DNA of 64,000 bases from CADEFX01 sp046154585 (lineage in GTDB: Bacteria; Pseudomonadota; Alphaproteobacteria; Rhizobiales; Hyphomicrobiaceae), in the NCBI GenBank assembly GCA_046154585.1, contig JBJXDX010000079.1:54580-118579 (forward strand), in the 5' to 3' direction. The position numbers and the translations under genes were made by a program. The notes under the pieces were generated by a model that did no database searches, had not been told where the DNA came from, and was given only the letters and a program-made list of their open reading frames with translations. How positions within the stretch are numbered: the stretch's first letter is position 1; each line of letters starts with the position of its first letter. This document shows, one piece after another, positions 55,874-63,904 of this stretch.

Positions 55874-56413
55874 ATGAAGGTCATGAAATTTGCTGCACGC
55901 ATGGGGCGGCCGGATGGGATCAAAATCGCTGGGTGGGCCGCAATCGGCTTGTTTGGTGCCGCCGCTTTGGCAGCGCAGCCGGCGCATGCGGCCAGCGCTC
56001 CACAGTGCGCGCCCCTCACGCACACCGAAGCTGCCGCTCTCTTCGATCGCTGGACTACGGCGCTCGCCGAGAATGACGTGATGCAACTGGCCGGCCTCTA
56101 CAGCGACCATGCGGAGCTTGTCGCCGACGGCGAGGGCGACCCGCATCGTGGCCGGGGAGCGATCCTGGCCTACTACGAGAGCCTGCGTCAGCTTCATCCG
56201 CAGGCGTCGGTCACGTCTCGGACCGTTGAGACGGGCTGCAACGTCGCCACAGAAAGCGGCGAGATCGTCTACCGGGTCACCGGCAAGCGGAAAGGGACCC
56301 GCATGCTGCTCGGCGGCCGCTACATGACCCGATACCGCTTCGAGGACGGCGCCTGGCGCATCGAACGGCATTTCCTGGGTGCCCGTCCGATCACGGCCCG
56401 CGTCCGGATCTAG
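55874..56413 (+). CDS. Secreted NTF2-like (SnoaL/DUF4440-type) protein
   Basis: 179 residues from the ATG at 55874, preceded by CGGAG; the frame is open upstream to 55667. A signal peptide ends around AAQPAHAASAP. The mature part has LTHTEAAALFDRWTTALAENDVMQLAGLYSDHAELV and a C-terminal GGRYMTRYRFEDGAWRIERHFLGARP, the cone-shaped NTF2-like fold. Two cysteines (PQCAP, TGCNV) may pair. The ligand is unknown. Confidence 0.75.
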   Translation: MKVMKFAARMGRPDGIKIAGWAAIGLFGAAALAAQPAHAASAPQCAPLTHTEAAALFDRWTTALAENDVMQLAGLYSDHAELVADGEGDPHRGRGAILAYYESLRQLHPQASVTSRTVETGCNVATESGEIVYRVTGKRKGTRMLLGGRYMTRYRFEDGAWRIERHFLGARPITARVRI

Positions 56414-56437
56414 GATGGCAAGCCGCCGGTTGATGTC

Positions 56438-57409
56438 ATGCACGCAAGAGCACACAGGTATCGACCGAGAACGGCTTTCGTCCTGGCGGGCGGAGGCAGT
56501 TTTGGTGCAGTTCAGATTGGCATGCTGCGCGCGCTGATCGAGCATGGGATCGAGCCGGATCTCGTGGTTGGATCGAGTGTCGGCGCCATCAATGCTGCCT
56601 ACTTCGCCGGTAGCCCGACGCTCGCGGGCCTCGAAGGGTTGGAGCGCATTTGGCGCAACCTGAGGCGTACGGACGTGCTACCCCTCAATTGGCGCGGCGT
56701 TTTCGGTCTTCTTAAGCGCGGCAATCACTTGGTGTCGTCCGATGGATTGAGACGTCTCCTCGAGGCGCATCTGCCGTATCGAAATCTCGAGCAAGCATCG
56801 ATTCCGATCCACGTCGTCGCAACTGACATTTTGTCGGGGCAGCCCGTGGTCTTGTCACGTGGTCCGGCCGCGCCGGCGGTGATGGCCAGCAGTGCGATCC
56901 CCGGCGCTTTCGCACCGGTCGAGATCGACGGCCGTCTGCTGTGCGATGGGGCTGTGGCGAGCAACACGCCGGTACATGCGGCCGCCCGCCACGGTGGGCG
57001 CAGGCTGTTCGTGCTGCCGACCGGATCGGCCACCAGCTTACCGCTGCCTCCGGCGGGCGTCCTTGCCAACGTGGTCCGAGCCATAGGCCTTCTGACGCAA
57101 CGCCAGCTTGCCGTGGAATGTGAGCATCTGGGGGGACAAAGCGAGTGCTACGTTTTGCCTGGCGCGTGCCCTCCGGGCATGTCGCCGCTCGATTTTTCGC
57201 GCACGCCAGAACTGATCGATCGGGCGTACGCAGGGGCGTGCCGCTGGATCGCTGAAGGCGGCATGGTTCAGTCGACCGTCTCACCCGCCCGTCTCGCGCG
57301 ACGGCGCACTCCGGTGTCGCTCCTACGAACGCGCGTCAGGCGCGCCTCAGCATCATCGAACGGTACCGTTGCCGATCGGGCAGGATCTTGGTCTTTTCAC
57401 CCCGCTTGA
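56438..57409 (+). CDS. Patatin-like phospholipase
   Basis: 323 residues. The oxyanion motif GGGSFGAVQIGM is near residue 18-29, the nucleophile Ser47 lies in GSSVGA, and the dyad Asp is in LLCDGAVASN near 168. Bacterial patatins are lipid acyl hydrolases, some of them membrane-associated; no signal peptide is present. It begins 24 bp after the NTF2-like gene, so the two may be co-transcribed. Confidence 0.9.
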   Translation: MHARAHRYRPRTAFVLAGGGSFGAVQIGMLRALIEHGIEPDLVVGSSVGAINAAYFAGSPTLAGLEGLERIWRNLRRTDVLPLNWRGVFGLLKRGNHLVSSDGLRRLLEAHLPYRNLEQASIPIHVVATDILSGQPVVLSRGPAAPAVMASSAIPGAFAPVEIDGRLLCDGAVASNTPVHAAARHGGRRLFVLPTGSATSLPLPPAGVLANVVRAIGLLTQRQLAVECEHLGGQSECYVLPGACPPGMSPLDFSRTPELIDRAYAGACRWIAEGGMVQSTVSPARLARRRTPVSLLRTRVRRASASSNGTVADRAGSWSFHPA

Positions 57410-57425
57410 CTAGGCCATCCGTCCC

Positions 57426-57722
57426 TCACCCGCCGGCAATCGCACCGACAATGAGAAATGGCTGCGCTCCGGTCGCGACCGCGTCGGGAAGCGGAGTGTC
57501 CGGAGCATCGTGCGAGAGATCCTCCTGGCAGGCGAAGAACCGCAGGAACGGTCGCCGCTTCTTGGTGGCATGATCGCGGATAGCTCCCCGCAGCATCGGA
57601 TAACTGTCTTCGAGCGCATCGAGGACGGATCGCTGTGTGACCGCGCCCTCGATGTCAAGATGCACCTCGCCGTTGACGCTGGCGTGCATCCTGAGATGTG
57701 CGGGGAGGACGACGCGGATCAT
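57426..57722 (-). CDS. MoaD/ThiS-like ubiquitin-fold protein ending in Gly-Gly
   Basis: 98 residues. The beta-grasp pattern IRVVLPAHLRMHASVNGEVHLDI... with SVLDALEDSYPMLRGAIRD ends in IVGAIAGG, the exposed C-terminal Gly-Gly that E1-like enzymes adenylate in MoaD and ThiS. The ATG overlaps the stop of the Asp-box propeller gene (57719-57722), so the pair is translationally coupled. No E1-like (MoeB/ThiF) gene is nearby. A sulfur-carrier or conjugation role is inferred only. Confidence 0.75.
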   Translation of the reverse strand: MIRVVLPAHLRMHASVNGEVHLDIEGAVTQRSVLDALEDSYPMLRGAIRDHATKKRRPFLRFFACQEDLSHDAPDTPLPDAVATGAQPFLIVGAIAGG

Positions 57723-58834
57723 TTGAGCGTCTGAACCTCGACTGACAGCACCGGCGGCAGATCGCGGACGATCGCAGTCCACGTGTCGCCGGCATCGGCC
57801 GAGGCATAGATCTGGCCGCCCGTGGTGCCGAAATACACGCCGCACGAGTCCAGCGTATCCACCGCCATCGCGTCACGCAGCACGTTGACGTAGCAGTTCG
57901 ACTGCGGCAGGCCGTTGGTCAGCGGTTCCCACTCGTTCCCGCCCGAGCGGCTCCGCCAAACGCGCAGCTGACCGTCAGGCGGGAAATGCTCGGAATCGCT
58001 TTTGATCGGGACGACGTAGATGGTCTCCGGGTCGTGCGCGTGGACATCGATCACGAACCCGAAATCGGTCGGCAGATTGCCGCTCACCTCATGCCACGAC
58101 GCACCCGCATCGTTGCTGCGCATGACATCCCAGTGCTTCTGCATGAACAGAACGTTCGGGCGCGTGGGGTGCATGGCCAGGCGGTGAACGCAATGGCCGA
58201 CTTCGGCCGTCGGGTCCGGGATGTACTGGGAGTGGAGGCCCTTGTTGATCGGCTTCCACGTCTCGCCGCCGTCGTCGGTGCGGAAAGCGCCCGCGGCCGA
58301 GATGGCGATGAAGATGCGCTTCGGATCGATCGGATCGAGCAAGATGGTATGCAGGCACATGCCGCCGACGCCGGGTTGCCAGTGCGGGCCTGAGCCGTGG
58401 CCGCGCAGGCCGGAAAGCTCTTTCCACGCCTTGCCGCCGTCGGTAGAGCGGAACAATGCGGCGTCTTCGACACCCGCATACACGGTGTCAGGATCTGTCA
58501 GCGACGGCTCGAGATGCCAGACGCGCTTGAACTCCCAGGGATGCGGCGTGCCGTCGTACCATTGGTGGGTTCCCGGAACTCCATCATAGGCAAAGGTGTT
58601 GTCGACCGCCTCCCACGTCTTGCCGCCGTCGTTGGAGCGCTGAATCTGCTGGCCAAACCAACTGCTCGACTGCGAGGCGTAAATCCGATTGGGGTCCGCG
58701 GGCGAGCCCTTGAGGTGGTACAGTTCCCACCCGCCAAAATGCGGCCCGCTCACGTCCCACGTCTTACGGGCACCGTCCGATTCTAGGATGAACGCGCCTT
58801 TGCGCGTGCCTACCAAAACTCGCACTCCGGTCAT
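57719..58834 (-). CDS. Asp-box (BNR) beta-propeller protein, exo-alpha-sialidase-like
   Basis: 371 residues from the ATG at 58834, with GCGAGG just upstream; a GTG frame extends to 58855. Repeated Asp-box motifs are visible: RSNDGGKTWEAV, RSTDGGKAWKEL, RTDDGGETWKPI, RSNDAGASWHEV and ASADAGDTWTAI, spaced around the propeller. No signal peptide and no sialidase catalytic Arg triad is evident, so hydrolase activity is not supported. The stop overlaps the start of the MoaD/ThiS-like gene. Confidence 0.8.
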   Translation of the reverse strand: MTGVRVLVGTRKGAFILESDGARKTWDVSGPHFGGWELYHLKGSPADPNRIYASQSSSWFGQQIQRSNDGGKTWEAVDNTFAYDGVPGTHQWYDGTPHPWEFKRVWHLEPSLTDPDTVYAGVEDAALFRSTDGGKAWKELSGLRGHGSGPHWQPGVGGMCLHTILLDPIDPKRIFIAISAAGAFRTDDGGETWKPINKGLHSQYIPDPTAEVGHCVHRLAMHPTRPNVLFMQKHWDVMRSNDAGASWHEVSGNLPTDFGFVIDVHAHDPETIYVVPIKSDSEHFPPDGQLRVWRSRSGGNEWEPLTNGLPQSNCYVNVLRDAMAVDTLDSCGVYFGTTGGQIYASADAGDTWTAIVRDLPPVLSVEVQTLK

Positions 58835-59082
58835 GCTTGCCTCGCTGGTTGCCACGACAGAATAACGGTTGGCCGCAGGTCTCGGTCCTGCGGCTCCTGA
58901 TACTAGGACGAGCGGGGTGGGCCCCTCTCCGACAAGGACCCGTCAAAAATTTGTCCGATGCAACGGGCAACCACGGCTCCAGGGCAGCCGCTGCGTGAAT
59001 CGCCCTTTGAATACAAGAACCGAGCAAGAGGCGCACCCGAGGCGCAGTGCGGGCCACGTGCACCAACCCGAATCGGCTCGCC

Positions 59083-59691
59083 CTATTTTCCCTCGGGCGC
59101 CTCGTCGTTGGCGGCCTCCGCCGGCGGGCCGAGGTAGAGCCGCCCGGAGATCGGGATGGCGCGCAGCTTCAGGTCGTAGCCTTTTCCGTTCTTGGCCGGA
59201 AACGCCGCCCCGACCTCGCGCCAGAAGGGCTTGCGATGTCCCGTCCCCTCCTCGATTTGCCACACCTTGAACACCGGTTCGGGTGCCGCGTCTTCTGCAT
59301 CCGCCTTGCCCTCGTCCGCAGGCTCCTCCTCCGTCCCGCCACTTGCCGAAGCGCGCAGCAATTTCAGCACCCGTCGCGGCGGCGCATGAGTGTGTCCATT
59401 GAGGTTCGACAGCTGCCGCAGGATGATCTGTTGGCGCAGCCGCTGCATCAGCTCGCGCGCGTGGTCGGTGGATTCGTCCGGGCTTTCAAGTCCCAGCGTG
59501 CGCGGGTCGAGGTCGCGCTTGGCCGTGTTGCAGTCGGTGCAGGCCAGCACGCGGTTGGCCGTAGAGTTCGCCCCGCCCTTGGAGCGCGGAATGAAATGGT
59601 CGGTTGTGGCTTCTCGGTAGCATACGGCTCGCTTGCAGTAGAAGCACCGGCCTTCGTGCGCAATCATGAGTGGCGCTCTATACGACTTCAT
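59083..59691 (-). CDS. HNH endonuclease-domain protein with C-terminal extension
   Basis: 202 residues from the ATG at 59691 (MKSYRAPLM); the frame extends to 59793. The HNH fold has CFYCKRAV and CTDCNTAKRD as paired zinc cysteines around TDHFIPRSKGGANSTANRV, the His-containing beta-alpha-metal motif. After an Arg/Glu linker the C-terminus (FKVWQIEEGTGHRKPFWREVGAAFPAKNGKGYDLKL) looks like a separate small beta domain of the DUF736-like type. The target is unknown. Confidence 0.8.
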   Translation of the reverse strand: MKSYRAPLMIAHEGRCFYCKRAVCYREATTDHFIPRSKGGANSTANRVLACTDCNTAKRDLDPRTLGLESPDESTDHARELMQRLRQQIILRQLSNLNGHTHAPPRRVLKLLRASASGGTEEEPADEGKADAEDAAPEPVFKVWQIEEGTGHRKPFWREVGAAFPAKNGKGYDLKLRAIPISGRLYLGPPAEAANDEAPEGK

Positions 59692-59906
59692 ATCTAGACC
59701 CCGCGAACGCGACGACATCAGTGGAGTTCTACAGCAGGCGGATGATATGGCCGATTGCGGCCTTGGCGCGGCACGATTGCGGCCTCTCCGCAAGCTTTTG
59801 TCACTTGGCGGGATCGGTGTTGCGCTCGCGGCACGCCCGCATCATCCGCCCAAGGAAAAAAATTCTGCGCGTGCCTGCATCGATCGGCGAGGATCCGGCA
59901 CCCGCT

Positions 59907-60326
59907 CTAATTCGCGAACACGTTGACCGTGCGGCGCCGGCGGCCAATGTAGCCCAGCACGAGGCCGAGCCCGCCGAGCGCCAGCCATCCGGGCACCCGC
60001 AGCAGGCCCAGGATCATGGGGTCCCACAACCAGCCTGCCGCCCGCCGCGTCACCGCCGTCCGCGCTGCCTCGAACGTCGCCGGCGCGATCGACCGCCAGT
60101 GCTCGGCCAGCGAGGTCACCACGAGGCCCGCATCGCCCGAGGCCGAGCGCGTCACGTCATAGATCAGCGCCACGGCGGCGAGCAGCAGCAGCGGATAGGC
60201 GAGCACACGCAGCCCCACGCGCACCATCGCGCGCGCGCCGGGCGACAGGACGACGGCTGACACCGCCACCAGCAGCACGGCGACAGGCCAGACTCCGGCA
60301 AACGTGTTGGAAATCGTCTCGAGCAT
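59907..60326 (-). CDS. Small membrane protein, unknown function
   Basis: 139 residues from the ATG at 60326 (frame to 60353). Three hydrophobic segments: VWPVAVLLVAVSAVVLSPG, LRVLAYPLLLLAAVALIYDV and a C-terminal VPGWLALGGLGLVLGYIGRRRRTV with a positive tail. The soluble loop (SEHWRSIAPATFEAARTAV-like) lies between. I do not recognise a family. Confidence 0.55.
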   Translation of the reverse strand: MLETISNTFAGVWPVAVLLVAVSAVVLSPGARAMVRVGLRVLAYPLLLLAAVALIYDVTRSASGDAGLVVTSLAEHWRSIAPATFEAARTAVTRRAAGWLWDPMILGLLRVPGWLALGGLGLVLGYIGRRRRTVNVFAN

Positions 60327-60408
60327 CCGTGCCCACCCCTGTGCCTGATGCACCCGCCTTACGGACTATAACTCTGGTGTTGTGCGCCCGTCCTGCTGAA
60401 CGAGAACA

Positions 60409-60657
60409 TCAGCCAGGAGTAGAGGGATGACCGGTTTGAAGCCGTTCAGCTACATGCCAGATTGCCGGCCAATGGAGAAGGACATCGATGATCAGCAGTG
60501 AGGTAACTGCAAGAAGCCCTATCAACCAGTGCCAGCGAGATTTGAGCCAGAAAGTTGTCAGCGCCACCATCGCAACAATAGCGAGTGCCAGCTCCGCAAG
60601 AGCCAATATCCAAGCCCCAAAGCCGAAACTGTGCGCTGTCCCGGCAGCGTGGATCAC
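60409..60657 (-). CDS. Possible small two-span membrane protein
   Basis: 82 residues with two hydrophobic segments (AWILALAELALAIVAMVALTTFW and WHWLIGLLAVTSLLIIDVLL) and a soluble tail HWPAIWHVAERLQTGH. The composition is protein-like, but no homology is recognised and no Shine-Dalgarno stands out, so it is tentative. Confidence 0.4.
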   Translation of the reverse strand: MIHAAGTAHSFGFGAWILALAELALAIVAMVALTTFWLKSRWHWLIGLLAVTSLLIIDVLLHWPAIWHVAERLQTGHPSTPG

Positions 60658-60840
60658 GACTTTGCATCCAGTCGGCCCAGCGCTGCCGCCGTCGACATGA
60701 CCTATCTCGATTTATTGAAGTGCGGCGGCACGTTGGCACCGGCTTTTGGCAGGCGAGACAGCGCACTTGCTGCCCTCATTGGCGCATATGCCGCGAAATT
60801 GCGACCGCAAAAAGCCCCGTGTGTCCGATCGGCTGCAGTG

Positions 60841-60868
60841 TTGCACCCGCGGGCGCGATCGCTATAGT
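60841..60868 (+). promoter_or_regulatory. Putative promoter of tRNA-Ser
   Basis: TTGCAC at 60841-60846 and TATAGT at 60863-60868 are separated by 16 bp, close to sigma-70 consensus, and end 12 nt before the tRNA 5' end. Confidence 0.6.
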
Positions 60869-60880
60869 CCGCAACCTTGC

Positions 60881-60970
60881 GGAAGGGTGGCCGAGCGGTT
60901 GAAGGCGCACGCCTGGAACGCGTGTAGGCGGGCAACCGTCTCGTGGGTTCGAATCCCACCCCTTCCGCCA
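60881..60970 (+). tRNA. tRNA-Ser (anticodon GGA)
   Basis: 90 nt including an encoded CCA end. The acceptor stem GGAAGGG pairs with CCCTTCC. The anticodon loop CTGGAAC gives GGA (decodes UCC/UCU), the long variable arm (TAGGCGGGCAACCGTCTC) identifies a class II tRNA, and the T-arm GTGGGTTCGAATCCCAC is perfect. The 3' end is the likely integration site of the downstream element. Confidence 0.96.
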
Positions 60971-61153
60971 GCCAGGCGTACAAACCTCTGACTTGATTGC
61001 GTTTATTAAGCTGAACGCAAGCGTGTCCCCACATTCGGTCCCACTTGATGCGCGCGATCGTTTTCGATCGATAATTGGTCGGAAACTCTGCACTTTTTTC
61101 GACCCGACGCCACTGTGACGTTGCTCTTCCAATGCGTGGATGGGTGACGATAC

Positions 61154-61438
61154 ATGACTGCACGAATGAGATCTCTTTGCCCGGATCGATTGGCAGTGTC
61201 GCCGATCGAGGCCGCCCGCATCGCGGGAATTGGTAGAACGAAGCTCTACGAAGCTCTGGGTTCGGGTGAGCTGAGCAGCTTGAAGATCGGGAAGCGTCGA
61301 TTGATCCTGATCGATTCACTAAAAGAATGGCTCAGCCAGCATTCGACGGATTTGGGCAAGAATTGCGTGGCGCAGCAGTCGAGCCCGCCATTGCGCGGGC
61401 CTCGAACAGCGTCAAGTCCACTCGGCGAAGGCGAGTGA
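61154..61438 (+). CDS. Helix-turn-helix (excisionase-like) DNA-binding protein
   Basis: 94 residues. The core VSPIEAARIAGIGRTKLYEALGSGELSSLKIGKRRLILIDSLKEWL is the winged-HTH excisionase/MerR-type fold used by small plasmid and prophage regulators. The C-terminal ~30 residues are low-complexity Ser/Pro. First gene of a three-gene set ending in a tyrosine recombinase, starting 183 bp after tRNA-Ser. It may act as a recombination directionality factor. Confidence 0.8.
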   Translation: MTARMRSLCPDRLAVSPIEAARIAGIGRTKLYEALGSGELSSLKIGKRRLILIDSLKEWLSQHSTDLGKNCVAQQSSPPLRGPRTASSPLGEGE

Positions 61439-61926
61439 AGAAATTCAGCGCGGGCCGCGTCAAGATCCACCGGAGCTATGCCGTGGACGAGGCCGCGAAA
61501 GTCATCCGAAGTCACAAGAACACAATTCGCAATTGGCTAAAACAGGGTCTCCAGACTGTGGACGGGCAGCGACCTCAACTGATTCGCGGGGTGGATTTGA
61601 GAGGATTTGTGGTCACGAAGCGACTCCAGGGAAAGTGCAGATGCGCGTCCGGGCAACTCTATTGCGTTCGCTGCCGCAAGCCTAAGGAGCCGGCTGGACA
61701 AATTGCTTCGTATCAGCCGGTCACTGCTTCTTCCGGCAACCTGAAGGGGACTTGTCCGGACTGCGGGACGCACATCTATCGACGGGTCTCGTTAGGGCGA
61801 CTACCCAGTGTTAAGGGCGCAATAGAGGTCCTTGTTCCGCAAGGGCAGCAACGCATAACGGATTGCCACGTCCCCTCCCCAAATTGTGACTTGGAGGCAA
61901 AAGCGGACTCCGATGCCGACGCATAA
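61435..61926 (+). CDS. HTH plus zinc-ribbon protein of the integrated element
   Basis: 163 residues from the GTG at 61435, which overlaps the previous stop (GTGA); an ATG at 61327 in the same frame is an alternative. The N-terminal part YAVDEAAKVIRSHKNTIRNWLKQGL is helix-turn-helix. The C-terminal part has two Cys pairs, CRCASGQLYCVRCRKPKEP, plus CPDCGTHIYRR, the spacing of a zinc ribbon. It probably binds DNA at or near the attachment site as an accessory of the integrase (inference). Confidence 0.65.
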   Translation: MKKFSAGRVKIHRSYAVDEAAKVIRSHKNTIRNWLKQGLQTVDGQRPQLIRGVDLRGFVVTKRLQGKCRCASGQLYCVRCRKPKEPAGQIASYQPVTASSGNLKGTCPDCGTHIYRRVSLGRLPSVKGAIEVLVPQGQQRITDCHVPSPNCDLEAKADSDADA

Positions 61927-63013
61927 CCCCGACAATGAGCGCATCAAGCACAGATACCTGCACTACCTGCGCGAAGCCAAGCGCCTGAGCGAGCATTCGA
62001 CCGATGCCGCGGCCGCCGCCCTCAGCAAGTTTGAAGCTTACACCGGATCTCGTGACTTCAAGAGATTTCATATCCAACAGGCCATCGGGTTCAAACGTCG
62101 ATTGTCAGAGGAAGTCAGCGGCCGGACGGGAGAGCCACTCAGTGGAGCGACCATTCTTTCCACACTGAACGCCCTGCGTGCCTTCTTTCAGTGGCTGTCG
62201 CTGCAGTCGGGCTACAAGTCGCGAATCAGTCATGCAGATGCCGAGTACTTTACGCTGTCGGAACGAGAGGCGCGATCTGCGCGAGTTACATTGCAAAGAC
62301 CTGTGCCGAGCATTGATCAGATCCTGCATGTCTTACGGCACATGCCGACCGAAACGGAAATGCAGCTGCGCAACCGCGCCGTCATCGCCTTCACACTACT
62401 AACCGGCGTGCGCGATGGCGCAGCCGCGTCGCTGCGGCTGAAACACGTGGATATCATTGAAGGCAAGGTGGTGCAGGACGCCCGCGAAGTAAGGACCAAA
62501 TTTGCGAAGACATTCACGACCTGGTTTTTCCCCGTCGGCGACGACGTCCGGGAAATCGTGGATGACTGGGTTGCATTCCTAACGACAGTGAAATTGTGGG
62601 GACCAGAAGATCCGCTATTTCCCGCGACCAGGGTGGTGCTTGGTTCCGATCACCAATACACCGCCGATGGGCTTTCACGTGTGCACTGGTCCAACGCCAC
62701 GCCCATACGCGCGATCTTCCGGCAAGCATTCACAACGGCCGGCCTGCCCTATGCCAACCCCCATTCCATCCGCAAAACCCTGGCGCAACTTGGCGAACGC
62801 CTCTGCCAGACGCCCGAGGAATTCAAGGCTTGGAGCCAGAACCTTGGTCACGAGCAGGTGCTAACGACCTTCTCGAGCTATGGCACCGTCCAAGCCGAGC
62901 GTCAGGCCCAGCTTATCCGGCGCCTGGGTGAGAAGAGGGAGCCGCACGCTTTCGATCAAGCCACCATCGAGCGCGTCATGAGAGCCCTACGAGACGCCAA
63001 CGTCGGCAGTTGA
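61913..63013 (+). CDS. Tyrosine recombinase / site-specific integrase
   Basis: 366 residues from the ATG at 61913, overlapping the preceding gene by 14 bp (frame open to 61886). An N-terminal SAM-like core-binding domain (SGATILSTLNALRAFFQWLSLQSGYKSRI) precedes the catalytic domain. The first Arg is in LLTGVRDGAAASLRLKHVD, the HxxR box is HSIRKTLAQL, and the final His and Tyr are in NLGHEQVLTTFSSYG. All catalytic residues are present, so it should be active. Three genes after a tRNA fit insertion at the tRNA-Ser 3' end. Confidence 0.92.
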   Translation: MPTHNPDNERIKHRYLHYLREAKRLSEHSTDAAAAALSKFEAYTGSRDFKRFHIQQAIGFKRRLSEEVSGRTGEPLSGATILSTLNALRAFFQWLSLQSGYKSRISHADAEYFTLSEREARSARVTLQRPVPSIDQILHVLRHMPTETEMQLRNRAVIAFTLLTGVRDGAAASLRLKHVDIIEGKVVQDAREVRTKFAKTFTTWFFPVGDDVREIVDDWVAFLTTVKLWGPEDPLFPATRVVLGSDHQYTADGLSRVHWSNATPIRAIFRQAFTTAGLPYANPHSIRKTLAQLGERLCQTPEEFKAWSQNLGHEQVLTTFSSYGTVQAERQAQLIRRLGEKREPHAFDQATIERVMRALRDANVGS

Positions 63014-63052
63014 TGACGGCACAGCGGTCAAAGAGTGGAGCCGATATCGCTC

Positions 63053-63469
63053 ATGAGAAGCTTCTTCAAGCGACGTGAGCACAAACAGCCGATGCCACCG
63101 CTAGAAGCGATTCGGAAGATGGCGACTAGAGGCGCGGCTACACAAAGTGATCACCAATCAACTGGTAGCGAACCGGTGCGAACCGATTCAAACTTCTTCG
63201 CGGCACCGTGCCCGGCTTGGCATTCCGCCGACGACCACGCGGTCGCCCTTCTGCAATGGATGCAAGGGCCCGGCGGGCGACAGGGCGAAGTCCCTGCTCG
63301 TGAACTGATGAAAGCGCATGCCGATATGTGTGCCGAGTATTTTTGGGAACCCGTCCCCTGGATTCCCGTAGCGAAGGCCTTTAGGCGTCTGATAGACGAT
63401 CCCAAGCATCGATTTGCCTCGCGCAACTCGCGGCGGATTGTCGTCTATCGCATTCCGCCCCGCTCGTAG
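63053..63469 (+). CDS. Hypothetical protein of the integrated element
   Basis: 138 residues from the ATG at 63053; an in-frame GTG at 63035 is an alternative. It has a charged N-terminus and HSADDHAVALLQWMQGPGG followed by EVPARELMKAHADMCAEYFWEPVPWIPVAKAFRRL and a basic tail. No recognised domain. It lies 39 bp after the integrase, same strand, and belongs to the accessory region by position. Confidence 0.5.
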   Translation: MRSFFKRREHKQPMPPLEAIRKMATRGAATQSDHQSTGSEPVRTDSNFFAAPCPAWHSADDHAVALLQWMQGPGGRQGEVPARELMKAHADMCAEYFWEPVPWIPVAKAFRRLIDDPKHRFASRNSRRIVVYRIPPRS

Positions 63470-63676
63470 TCGTACGCTGTCCGGTGAGGTCAGTGATTCG
63501 ATTCCGTAGGGGGGCTATGCAACTGTCGTTATTTCAACGACTTGGCCGAAAGTGGGGAAGCGGAATCTTCCCGCAGTATTCCGTGAATCGCGAAAGCACG
63601 TCCCCACCTTTTTGTGACACTCCTTCAGGGAAAGCCTGTCGGGCTGTGCCTGACCTGAGCCCCGACTTCCTTCCAA

Positions 63677-63880
63677 TCATGAGGAGAGTCCTGGGCTAAA
63701 GTTTTGACCGCTTCCGGCGCTCGCGGCAACGGTCAAGTGGTGGGCTCGGAACTCCTCCGGTGTCTTGTTGGCGAGCGCCGAATGCGGCCGCACTCCGTTG
63801 TAGTCGGCACGCCAGGCGTCGAGAACTTCGCGGGCCTGGGCCAGCGATACGAACAGCGTCTCGTTCAGGCACTCGGCATT
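63677..63880 (-). pseudogene. 3' remnant of an IS3-family transposase
   Basis: The translation AECLNETLFVSLAQAREVLDAWRADYNGVRPHSALANKTPEEF is the C-terminus of the IS3-family OrfB (rve integrase core). The final catalytic-region segment (DYNxxRPHSAL) is clear. The expected preceding SFNGRLRDE segment is missing, because the sequence changes abruptly at about 63880. It is therefore a decayed fragment and not functional. Confidence 0.8.
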
Positions 63881-63904
63881 ATGGAGCAAGCGCACCAACA
63901 CTGC

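Noticed and set aside
57719..58834. Calling the propeller gene a sialidase
   Set aside because: Asp-boxes alone do not show sialidase activity; no arginine triad or signal peptide is visible.
60996..61019. TTGCGTT/AACGCAA hairpin after tRNA-Ser as a terminator
   Set aside because: The stem is only 7 bp with a 10-nt loop and no following T-run; it may be an integrase-related site, but the evidence is insufficient.
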